From positions 1-5,626 of the forward strand of contig SFCP01000125.1 in NCBI GenBank assembly GCA_004558535.1: a DNA stretch of 5,626 bases. Direction: 5' to 3'. The DNA is from Bacteroidales bacterium. Its GTDB lineage: Bacteria; Bacteroidota; Bacteroidia; Bacteroidales; Bacteroidaceae. Under the pieces are notes generated by a model. The model had not been told where the DNA came from, ran no database searches, and was given only the letters and a program-made list of their open reading frames with translations. Below, in pieces: positions 1-5,511 of the stretch. The position numbers were made by a program, and so were the translations under genes. Numbering within the stretch: position 1 is the first letter of the stretch; every line of letters starts with the position of its first letter.

Positions 1-5
1 GACCT

Positions 6-22
6 TTGCAACCGGGTTGCAA
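6..22. promoter_or_regulatory. Perfect 17-base palindrome, probable Fur-family operator of the metal ATPase gene
   Basis: TTGCAACC-G-GGTTGCAA is a perfect 8-1-8 inverted repeat. It ends 11 bases before the -7 box of the ATPase gene and occupies the place where the -33 promoter element would lie. Fur-superfamily regulators usually bind 7-1-7 to 9-1-9 palindromes, and a Fur-superfamily gene lies just downstream of the ATPase, so this is inferred to be its binding site. The symmetry and position are seen directly; the identity of the bound protein is inference. Confidence 0.7.
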
Positions 23-33
23 GAGAATATTTC

Positions 34-41
34 TACCTTTG
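34..41 (+). promoter_or_regulatory. Bacteroidales -7 box (TACCTTTG) for the ATPase gene
   Basis: TACCTTTG fits the Bacteroidales -7 consensus TAnnTTTG. Transcription should begin around 45-48, leaving an untranslated leader of about 15 A-rich bases. No TTTG sits 18-21 bases upstream: the nearest TTG (17-19) is only 14 bases from the box and lies inside the palindrome. The promoter therefore looks weak without help, or dependent on the protein that binds the palindrome. Confidence 0.7.
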
Positions 42-51
42 CCGAGAAAAA

Positions 52-60
52 ATGAAATAA
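52..60 (+). other. Minimal upstream frame Met-Lys-stop in the ATPase leader
   Basis: The leader contains ATG AAA TAA, ending one base before the ATPase ATG at 62. Given the predicted start of transcription, this ATG would be the first in the mRNA. It may be an accident of an A-rich leader. It could instead influence initiation at 62 through termination and reinitiation. Seen in sequence; any role is speculation. Confidence 0.25.
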
Positions 61-61
61 C

Positions 62-2089
62 ATGAATTCCTGTCACTCCCACTCCCCAAAGACAACGACC
101 AAAGCGTCCGAAGAAAACAGCTGCCACTGCCACTGCTGCCACTGCCACGACAAAGATGCACCCCACAAGGAAAGCCTCTTCGGCGAATGGGGCGCACCGG
201 CACTTACCCTGCTGTTACTGTTCACTGCCTGGGCGGCGGGTCATTTTGGCAACCCGACGATTGCCCGATGGCTGGGCAGCTGGTGGATGTATGCCGCCGC
301 AGCATGGCCCGTAGGTTGGCCTGTATTAAAAGGAGCATGGAGCGAGTTGCGTCGAGGTAGCTTCTTCAACGAATTTACCCTGATGACACTGGCCGGCATC
401 GGCGCCTTTGCCATCGGTGAATACGTAGAGGGTGTAGCGGTGCTGCTGTTCTACGCCATCGGCGAGCGGTTTCAGGAGCGCGCCGTGGGGAAAGCCCGCC
501 GCAGCATCGAGGCACTGACACGCCTGCGGCCCGAACGCGTCACAATCGAGGCGGCCGATGGACTCCGCGAGGTCGCGCCCGAAGCTGTGCAGCCCGACAC
601 CATCATCCACGTCCCCGTGGGAGGACGCGTCCCCATAGACGGCCTGCTCATGGACGGCGACAGCGAACTGGACACGGCGGCGCTGACAGGAGAAAGCCTG
701 CCGCGACTGATTCGGAAGGGCGAAGAGGTCAGCGCCGGCATGATAGCCACCACCCATGCCCTGCGGCTGCGCACCCTGCGCCCCTATAGCGAAAGCGCGC
801 TGGCCCGCATCCTGCGCATGGTCGAGGAAGCTGCTGCACGAAAAGCTCCCACCGAACTTTTCATCCGCCGGTTCGCCCGCTACTACACGCCGGCGGTCGT
901 TGTCTTGGCTTTATCCGTGCTACTATGGGCTTGGTGGAGCCACGGCGCCCTGACAATGACCGACGTGCGAAGCGCCTTGGTATTTCTGGTGGTGTCCTGC
1001 CCCTGCGCCTTGCTTATCGGTGTGCCACTGACCTACTACCACGGCATCGGTTCGGCCTCTGCAGCCGGCGTACTCTTCAAGGGCGGACAAAGCCTGGACA
1101 CTTTGGCAAAAATAAAAGGCGTGGCATTCGACAAGACCGGCACCCTGACAGAAGGACAACTGCAACTGCGCGAAATACATCCCACTCGGGAAATGCCGGC
1201 GGCCGATTTGTTGCGTCTGGCCGCTATCTGCGAGCGCCCATCCACCCATCCTGTGGCACGCGCCCTTTGGCGGGCAGCCGAAGAACGCTTTGGGGCAACG
1301 GAAACGGCGACCTGGCCCCACGCCGAAGGGATGGAGGAGCAACCGGGACGCGGCATCACGGCACAACTCGGCGGACAGCGCATCCACATCGGCCGCATCG
1401 AATGGCTGGAAGACCATGGCGTACAACTACCTGAGGAACAGGAAGCAGCGACGCTGTCACAGCCAACCACGCCGGCCCACCACGCCGAGGGAACGCTGAT
1501 ATATTGCGCCGTAGACGGTCGCTTCGTGGGCAGTCTGGCGTTCTGCGACACCCTGCGGCCCACCTCCCGGCAAGCCGTTGCTGCCCTGCGAAAATTAGGT
1601 GTGCGATGGATCAGCATCCTGTCGGGCGACCGCGAAGCCGCCGTGGCTGCAATGGCCCGCGAATTGGACGTGCACGATTTTCGCGCAGACCTACTGCCCG
1701 GCGACAAGGAGCAGTACATCGCCGAAACGGAGAAAAGCATCCGGGGTGGCGTGGCCTTCGTAGGCGACGGCCTCAACGATGCGCCGGCCATGGCAGCAGC
1801 CACCGTTGGCATAGCGATGGGGCAGCACGGTTCGGATGCAGCCATCGAGACAGCCGATATAGTGGTACAGGACAGCAACCCCGCCGCCGTGGCCCGCGCA
1901 CTGCGCATAGCCACATTCACGCACCGAAAGGCCATCATCAACATCGTCATCGCCCTGGGCGCCAAGGGTTTTGTCATGCTCTTGGGTCTGTGGGGATACG
2001 CGCCACTTTGGGCCGCCGTACTGGCCGACACGGGCGTCACGCTGCTCTGCGTTCTGATTGCCATTACCGGACGCCGCGGAAATGCCTGA
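62..2089 (+). CDS. zntA: Zn2+/Cd2+/Pb2+-exporting P1B-type ATPase
   Basis: This 675-residue inner-membrane pump uses ATP to expel soft divalent metals from the cytoplasm. All core P-type motifs are present: actuator-domain TGES at 209-212, the membrane metal-site motif CPC at 313-315, the phosphorylated aspartate D357 in DKTGT, the P1B-type HP pair at 396-397 in the nucleotide-binding domain, GRG at 429-431, and the hinge motif GDGLND at 568-573. K635 and D656 in the last two helices match the conserved Lys and Asp of E. coli ZntA, which points to Zn/Cd/Pb rather than Cu or Co. There is no N-terminal GMxCxxC heavy-metal domain. Instead the first 35 residues are hydrophilic and rich in Cys and His (C4-H7, then C21-H29), probably a flexible metal-binding tail. 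The ATG at 62 is chosen because it follows the promoter closely and keeps this tail. The downstream Fur-family gene is the likely regulator. Distinguishing the name zntA from cadA needs metal-specificity data. Confidence 0.95.
   Translation: MNSCHSHSPKTTTKASEENSCHCHCCHCHDKDAPHKESLFGEWGAPALTLLLLFTAWAAGHFGNPTIARWLGSWWMYAAAAWPVGWPVLKGAWSELRRGSFFNEFTLMTLAGIGAFAIGEYVEGVAVLLFYAIGERFQERAVGKARRSIEALTRLRPERVTIEAADGLREVAPEAVQPDTIIHVPVGGRVPIDGLLMDGDSELDTAALTGESLPRLIRKGEEVSAGMIATTHALRLRTLRPYSESALARILRMVEEAAARKAPTELFIRRFARYYTPAVVVLALSVLLWAWWSHGALTMTDVRSALVFLVVSCPCALLIGVPLTYYHGIGSASAAGVLFKGGQSLDTLAKIKGVAFDKTGTLTEGQLQLREIHPTREMPAADLLRLAAICERPSTHPVARALWRAAEERFGATETATWPHAEGMEEQPGRGITAQLGGQRIHIGRIEWLEDHGVQLPEEQEAATLSQPTTPAHHAEGTLIYCAVDGRFVGSLAFCDTLRPTSRQAVAALRKLGVRWISILSGDREAAVAAMARELDVHDFRADLLPGDKEQYIAETEKSIRGGVAFVGDGLNDAPAMAAATVGIAMGQHGSDAAIETADIVVQDSNPAAVARALRIATFTHRKAIINIVIALGAKGFVMLLGLWGYAPLWAAVLADTGVTLLCVLIAITGRRGNA
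122..148 (+). repeat. Tandem TGCCAC hexanucleotide repeat encoding alternating Cys-His
   Basis: Two copies of TGCCAC, a single TGC, then two more copies of TGCCAC encode C-H-C-H-C-C-H-C-H at residues 21-29 of the ATPase. Every codon is TGC or CAC with no synonymous variation. A perfect short tandem array in frame can expand or contract by six bases through replication slippage without breaking the gene, changing the number of metal ligands. The repeat is seen directly; length variation is inferred. Confidence 0.85.
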
Positions 2090-2149
2090 CTTCTGAAATT
2101 TTACGTCCGACTTCATCTGATTTTGCCCTGCACACATTTTTCGGGGAAG

Positions 2150-2166
2150 TGCACCGAGCGCGTGCA
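2150..2166. promoter_or_regulatory. Imperfect inverted repeat TGCAC-N7-GTGCA at the regulator promoter
   Basis: The arms at 2150-2154 and 2162-2166 are complementary around seven bases. The right half with its flank (TGCAAGA, 2163-2169) matches the right half of the ATPase palindrome and lies at the same distance, 11 bases, from the -7 box. The left half is displaced by two bases compared with the ATPase palindrome, so this is at best a weaker or half site. Autoregulation by the Fur-family protein is inferred. Confidence 0.45.
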
Positions 2167-2178
2167 AGAAATTATTTC

Positions 2179-2186
2179 TATTTTTG
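2179..2186 (+). promoter_or_regulatory. -7 box (TATTTTTG) of the Fur-family gene
   Basis: TATTTTTG matches TAnnTTTG and ends only four bases before the ATG at 2191, so transcription would begin at or next to the start codon. As at the ATPase promoter, no TTTG lies at the expected -33 distance. Bases 2163-2187 match 18-42 of the ATPase promoter at 21 of 25 positions without gaps. Confidence 0.65.
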
Positions 2187-2190
2187 CGAC

Positions 2191-2646
2191 ATGAACGAAA
2201 AATCTGCGGAACAGCTATTGCTGCAACGGGAAGTCAAGCCTACTGCCGTGCGGGTGCTTGTGCTGCGTGAATTGCAGCACGCCGGTGTAGCCTGCTCGCT
2301 GACCGATTTGGAAGCACGCCTGCAGACGGTCGACAAATCCTCCATCTTTCGCACGCTGACCCATTTCCTTTCCCACCATCTGGTACATATCGTCGAGGAT
2401 GGAAGCGGGCAGAAAAAATATGCGCTCTGTATGGAGAACTGCCATTGCGGCGAACCGTTTCACGAAGCCATGGACGACCTGCACGTGCACTTTGCGTGCG
2501 AGCGCTGCCACCGCACTTATTGTTTGACGGGACTTCCCATCCCCCATGTGCCGCTGCCCGAGGGCTTTCGCCTGCATACGGCCGATTTCGTACTACATGG
2601 CTGGTGTCCCGAATGTGCACGCTTTGCCGCAGAGGAGCGAGAGTGA
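2191..2646 (+). CDS. Fur-superfamily metalloregulator, probably zinc or heavy-metal responsive
   Basis: This 151-residue protein has the Fur plan: an N-terminal winged helix (about 10-80) with the recognition-helix signature SIFRTLTHFL at 51-60, then a dimerisation and metal domain. The latter has H98 and H100 followed by CxxC at 103-106, and a second CxxC (CPEC) at 139-142, together the usual structural zinc site. An extra Cys cluster, C80, C84 and C86 with H91, is more cysteine than typical Fur proteins carry and could sense metal. The gene follows the ATPase by 101 bases and has its own promoter, so it probably acts on the pump gene. Family members repress or activate in answer to iron, zinc, manganese, nickel, peroxide or haem; the pump context favours zinc. 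No downstream Met occurs before residue 81, and a GTG at 2149 would place the start inside the putative operator, so ATG 2191 is preferred. This makes the mRNA nearly leaderless. PerR-like function is the main alternative. Confidence 0.88.
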   Translation: MNEKSAEQLLLQREVKPTAVRVLVLRELQHAGVACSLTDLEARLQTVDKSSIFRTLTHFLSHHLVHIVEDGSGQKKYALCMENCHCGEPFHEAMDDLHVHFACERCHRTYCLTGLPIPHVPLPEGFRLHTADFVLHGWCPECARFAAEERE

Positions 2647-2666
2647 CTTGCGCCCCTCAGTTTCGC

Positions 2667-2681
2667 AAAATTACAAGGCAC
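2667..2681 (-). repeat. 15-base sequence repeated in the 21-base repeat array at the right end
   Basis: Read on the minus strand this is GTGCCTTGTAATTTT, identical to plus-strand 5459-5473 inside the 21-base repeat array. Both copies are intergenic and flanked by A- or T-runs. The identity is seen directly; whether it marks a dispersed repeat family needs a genome-wide search. Confidence 0.6.
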
Positions 2682-2693
2682 CTATTTTTCCGA

Positions 2694-2716
2694 AAAAGCA
2701 CGAAAACTCTGCTTTT
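2694..2716 (+). terminator. Weak A/T-rich hairpin after the Fur-family gene
   Basis: AAAAGCA (2694-2700) pairs with TGCTTTT (2710-2716) around a nine-base loop, 47 bases after the regulator stop codon. The stem is A/T-rich and CCGC rather than a T-run follows it, so it is a poor intrinsic terminator. It is the only terminator-like structure seen before the ndk promoter. Confidence 0.25.
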
Positions 2717-2720
2717 CCGC

Positions 2721-2749
2721 TTGCCGGCGCCGGAAAATGTGTACCTTTG
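2721..2749 (+). promoter_or_regulatory. ndk promoter (TTG-N18-TACCTTTG)
   Basis: TTG at 2721-2723 and TACCTTTG at 2742-2749 are separated by 18 bases, close to the Bacteroidales housekeeping consensus. Transcription should begin near 2754, giving an unusually long leader of about 115 bases before the ndk ATG. Unlike the two promoters to the left, this one has both elements, consistent with constitutive expression. Confidence 0.75.
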
Positions 2750-2762
2750 CCCTGTCACCCCG

Positions 2763-2828
2763 CCCCACAGGCCGCGGCCGCACGCCTGTCGCAGCGCACG
2801 GGGGCACAGCCCGCGGCGCACCGTGGGG
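2763..2828 (+). promoter_or_regulatory. Structured G+C-rich leader of ndk with two competing folds
   Basis: CCCCAC (2763-2768) pairs with GTGGGG (2823-2828). Nested inside, GCCGCGG (2771-2777) pairs with CCGCGGC (2811-2817), giving a long stem that starts about ten bases from the predicted 5' end. A competing local hairpin pairs ACAGGC (2767-2772) with GCCTGT (2784-2789) using bases of the first stem, so the two folds exclude each other. The remaining leader before the ATG is A/T-rich and looks unstructured. I recognise no known riboswitch. The pairing is seen directly; any switching role is inference. Confidence 0.45.
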
Positions 2829-2869
2829 ACTTCACGGAAAATTCTCAACCTTAAATCCAACTTATAACT

Positions 2870-3337
2870 ATGGCATTAGAAAAAACCCTGGTACTATTGA
2901 AGCCCTGCACCCTGCAAAGGGCTTTGGTGGGCGAGATTACCAACATCTTTGAACGCAAAGGATTTCGCATCTGCGGCATGAAGATGATGCAACTCACCGA
3001 CGAATTGCTCAGCGAACACTATGCACACCTGAGCGAGAAGCCTTTCTTCCAACGCGTCAAGGACGCCATGATGACGGCTCCCGTGATAGCGCTCTGCCTG
3101 GAGGGCGTAGACGCCATCGCCGCCGTGCGCGCCCTGGCCGGACCGACCAACGGCCGCAACGCTGCCCCCGGCACCATCCGCGGCTCCTACTGCATGAGCT
3201 TCCAAGAGAACATCGTACACGCCAGCGACTCGCCCGAAACGGCCGCCGTAGAGTTGGCACGATTCTTCCGCCCCGAGGAAATCTTCGAGTGGAACCAAGC
3301 CACCTTCCCCTGGCTGTACGCCAACGACGAATTTTGA
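2870..3337 (+). CDS. ndk: Nucleoside diphosphate kinase
   Basis: This 155-residue cytoplasmic enzyme moves the terminal phosphate from nucleoside triphosphates (mostly ATP) to nucleoside diphosphates by a ping-pong mechanism with a phosphohistidine intermediate, balancing NTP and dNTP pools. The whole family active site is present: K11 in KPCTLQR, Y51, R87, T93, R104, N114 and the phosphorylated H117 in the signature NIVHASDSPE. The protein is slightly longer than the ~140-residue E. coli type. The extra C-terminal segment ending YANDEF, and Cys in place of the usual Asp in the KPD motif, fit Bacteroidales versions as I know them. ATG 2870 is chosen because family alignment begins right there. 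The gene is monocistronic, with its own promoter upstream and a strong terminator downstream. No anomalies are seen. Confidence 0.97.
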   Translation: MALEKTLVLLKPCTLQRALVGEITNIFERKGFRICGMKMMQLTDELLSEHYAHLSEKPFFQRVKDAMMTAPVIALCLEGVDAIAAVRALAGPTNGRNAAPGTIRGSYCMSFQENIVHASDSPETAAVELARFFRPEEIFEWNQATFPWLYANDEF

Positions 3338-3405
3338 GATAGCACCGCCTGCTGGCCTGATACGCAAAAGCAGGCAGCAGACAGCAAGCTACAGACAAGA
3401 CCTTC

Positions 3406-3438
3406 AAACAGGATAGGACACCCTCCTATCCTGTTTTT
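3406..3438 (+). terminator. Strong intrinsic terminator after ndk
   Basis: A perfect 13-base stem pairs AAACAGGATAGGA (3406-3418) with TCCTATCCTGTTT (3424-3436) around the five-base loop CACCC and runs into a T-tract (3434-3438). It lies about 70 bases after the ndk stop. The A-run on its left gives a short T-tract on the minus strand too, so it may work in both directions. Confidence 0.9.
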
Positions 3439-3484
3439 GTATATATCTGAAAGGAAAACACAGGAAAAATATTCAATTTGATGC

Positions 3485-3500
3485 TTTTCCGACCGGAAAA
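3485..3500. promoter_or_regulatory. Palindrome TTTTCCG-AC-CGGAAAA upstream of the permease promoter
   Basis: The seven-base arms at 3485-3491 and 3494-3500 are perfectly complementary with a two-base centre, 20 bases before the TTTG of the permease promoter. Its position suits an activator or repressor site for the permease. There is no T-run on either side, so it is unlikely to be a terminator. The bound factor is unknown. Confidence 0.4.
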
Positions 3501-3520
3501 CCAACAAACACACATTCCCC

Positions 3521-3551
3521 TTTGGCTTATTATATTATTTTGCTAATTTTG
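3521..3551 (+). promoter_or_regulatory. Permease promoter (TTTG-N19-TAATTTTG)
   Basis: TTTG (3521-3524), a 19-base spacer and TAATTTTG (3544-3551) match the Bacteroidales consensus almost ideally. Transcription should begin near 3556, about 24 bases before the ATG at 3581. The promoter is intact although the gene it serves is broken. Confidence 0.8.
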
Positions 3552-3580
3552 TGAATGAAAACAATTAGTAACTAAACGCT

Positions 3581-5135
3581 ATGGACTTATTCGTAAAGAA
3601 ACCCATTGACCGGATCATGAAAGAAGCCGGCAACGAAGGCGGCACGGGCTTGAAGCGCGTGCTGGGTCCCATGGGACTGATAGCACTCGGTGTAGGTGTA
3701 GTCATTGGCGCGGGCCTGTTCTCGGTGACCGGCGTCGTAGCGGGTCTGCACACCGGCCCCGCCATTACCATCAGCTTCGTTCTGGCCGCCGTGGCCTGTG
3801 CTTTCGCCGGTCTTTGCTATGCCGAGTTTGCCTCGATGATACCCATTTCGGGCAGTGCATACGCCTATTCCTACGTGACGATGGGCGAGTTGATTGCCTG
3901 GATTATCGGTTGGGACCTGGTGCTGGAGTACGCCGTGGCCGCCGTGACGGTCAGCGTCTCGTGGAGCCGCTATTTCTGTGTGATGATGGGCGAGTTGGGC
4001 TGGGCCTTGCCGCCCGAATGGTGCGCCTGTCCCGCCGAGGGTGGCTGGCTGAACGTGCCGGCGATTTGCATCGTCGTGGTGCTGTCGCTCTTCCTTGCCG
4101 GCGGCACCAAGGGCAGTGCGCGCTTCAACGACTGCATGGTTGTCCTGAAGCTCTTGGTCGTGTTTGCGTTCATCATCTTGGGATGGAAATACATCCAGGC
4201 CGACAACCTGACGCCCTACATACCTGCCAACACAGGCGAGTTTGGAGAATTTGGCTGGAGCGGCGTACTTCGCGGCGCTGCCATCGTATTCTTTGCCTAC
4301 ATCGGCTTTGATGCGGTGAGCACGGCAGCGCAGGAAACCATCAATCCGCGCCGCAATATGCCGATAGGTATCCTTGGTTCGCTCTTGGTATGTACTATAT
4401 TATATGTACTGTTTGCCCACGTGATGACAGGCGTGGTCCACTATACCGAATTTGCCCGCCCCGGCAACGAGATTGCCCCCGCCGCAGTCGCCGTGAACCA
4501 TATGGGGACGGTGGGTGCCGACGGCACGATCGTACCGGCCTATCCGTGGCTCAACCGCGGCATTATCCTGGCCATTCTCTTCGGTTATGCCAGCGTCATC
4601 ATGGTCATGCTCATGGGCCAAAGCCGCGTATTTTTCAGCATGAGCCGCGACGGTCTGCTGCCGGGCGTATTCTCCCACCTCAACAAACGTTTCCACACGC
4701 CTGTTTGCCTTCACCTTGGTATGTGCCGGCGTCATCCTTGTACGGCGCACCATGCCCGAAACGCCGCGCGGTTTCCACACGCCATTCGTACCGTTGATAC
4801 CCGCCTTGGGCATGATATGCTGTGTGGGTATGATGATTTTCCTGCCGGCCGACACGTGGATTCGGCTGGTCATCTGGATGCTGATCGGGCTTGACATCTA
4901 CTCCGCCTATGGCGTGGAGCACAGCCTGTTGGGTGGCGGCACACACAAGCGCCACGGACAGACACTGCTCAGCGTACTGGGCGCCATCCTGTCGCTGCTG
5001 TGCCTGCTGACGGGCTTCTGGCATCAGCAGACAGTGGGTTGGCAAGCCGACCACACCCTGCTCTACATAAGCGGTGTGGTGGCAGCAGGCCACTTGATTT
5101 ACTACGCCATACGCTTCTCCTTGAAAAAAGGGTGA
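3581..5135 (+). pseudogene. APC-superfamily amino-acid permease (CAT family), frame broken by internal deletion
   Basis: The first part (374 residues, to 4702) is a typical cationic amino-acid transporter-type permease. GVGVVIGAGLF at 38-47 is the unwound first-helix substrate motif, and FFAYIGFDAVSTAAQE at 237-252 is the sixth-helix signature of the family. Homology stops after FHTP (371-374). From 4701, in a different frame, the family resumes with LFAFTLVCAGVILVRR and continues for 144 residues to the stop at 5133-5135, covering the remaining helices. The roughly 30 residues that relatives have between these blocks, the helix before LFAF and its flanks, are absent. The two blocks share the bases CT at 4701-4702, as expected of a deletion of about 90 bases (3k+2) at a microhomology. 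As written, the first frame runs on into an unrelated hydrophilic tail and stops at 4892-4894. An intact version would have about 550 residues and import or exchange amino acids at the inner membrane. An assembly error cannot be excluded. Confidence 0.85.
4689..4783 (+). repeat. 13-base direct repeat bordering the deletion junction of the permease
   Basis: GTTTCCACACGCC occurs at 4689-4701 and again at 4771-4783, 82 bases apart, encoding FHTP in both places though in different frames. The left copy ends exactly at the junction where the permease frame breaks. The repeat is seen directly. It may have helped cause strand slippage or misassembly, although simple recombination between the two copies would not produce the observed junction. 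Confidence 0.6.
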
Positions 5136-5370
5136 AACAGTCGACCGGCGCCCCGGCCTACGCGCCTTTCGCTTCGCAAAAGCATACCCCGGCAGAGGTA
5201 GCAGGGGGACAGCGCTGGCGGGGGAGCCCGATGCGGACTTCCATGGGGCGGGAGGGGCGTACAGGGGGGAATGCCGGGTGCTTGCCATAACGGCCGAGGC
5301 GCAGCCTACGACAGGGAAAAGTGCATCGAAGTGCACAAGCAGATTTAACATAAACTTTCCTAAAGGGCTA
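5136..5370. other. Non-coding G+C-rich stretch after the permease, no gene recognised
   Basis: No frame on either strand has a recognisable product, and no tRNA-like fold is evident. The left part is G+C-rich with many G-runs on the plus strand; from about 5340 it turns A/T-rich. GTGCA-N6-TGCAC at 5321-5336 is a short inverted repeat that uses the same half-site letters as the regulator promoter, but it has no promoter next to it. The stretch could be decayed coding sequence or a non-coding repeat. Confidence 0.5.
5204..5269 (+). other. G-run cluster with G-quadruplex potential
   Basis: The plus strand has G-runs at 5204-5208, 5220-5224, 5245-5248, 5250-5252, 5254-5257 and 5264-5269. The last four, with loops of one, one and six bases, satisfy the usual G-quadruplex pattern (four tracts of at least three G with loops of one to seven). 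The cluster lies 69-134 bases beyond the permease stop. Fold and function are untested. Confidence 0.5.
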
Positions 5371-5496
5371 TTTTGTGCCGGAAATTTCCTATTACACGCC
5401 AGTGTGTTTTCCCCAAGTGCCACTTAGTTTCAACGATCCGGGACGTAGAAAAAACCAAGTGCCTTGTAATTTTTTCCAAGTGCCGGATAGTTTTGC
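5371..5496. repeat. Degenerate array of 21-base repeats (about six units)
   Basis: CCAAGTGCC occurs exactly at 5413, 5455 and 5476, that is at spacings of 42 and 21. The consensus CCAAGTGCC-N3-TAGTTT fits units starting at 5413, 5455 and 5476 well. The unit at 5434 keeps only scattered matches, including TAG at the same offset. Units at 5392 and 5371 keep GCC and GTGCC plus a T-run in register. Constant phase despite decay points to an old tandem array. It is intergenic, with no frame that would explain the period. Confidence 0.55.
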
Positions 5497-5511
5497 CCGC
5501 AGGCAGGACCT

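Noticed and set aside
1036..2064. Long minus-strand open frame (342 codons) opposite the ATPase
   Set aside because: It lies wholly antisense to a fully motif-complete ATPase, is rich in Arg, Ser, Ala and Pro without any recognisable domain, and is the usual by-product of G+C-rich coding sequence.
1504..2190. Upstream extension of the Fur-family frame into the ATPase
   Set aside because: The extension is a low-complexity Arg/His-rich out-of-frame reading of the ATPase. Fur homology begins only after the ATG at 2191, which also has its own promoter.
4680..4720. Programmed ribosomal frameshift in the permease
   Set aside because: A frameshift alone would not explain the missing ~30 residues between the two homologous blocks, and no slippery heptamer is seen; a deletion explains both.
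4703..4894. The hydrophilic tail of the first permease frame as a genuine C-terminal domain
   Set aside because: The same bases read in the other frame give clear permease helices, so the tail is a frameshift product.
5000..5290. Plus-strand 96-codon frame over the permease end and the G-rich stretch
   Set aside because: Its first half is the permease read out of frame, and the rest is Gly/Arg-rich sequence dictated by the G-runs.
5321..5336. GTGCA-N6-TGCAC as another operator of the Fur-family protein
   Set aside because: The spacing differs from both other sites, the match is only five bases per arm, and no promoter adjoins it.
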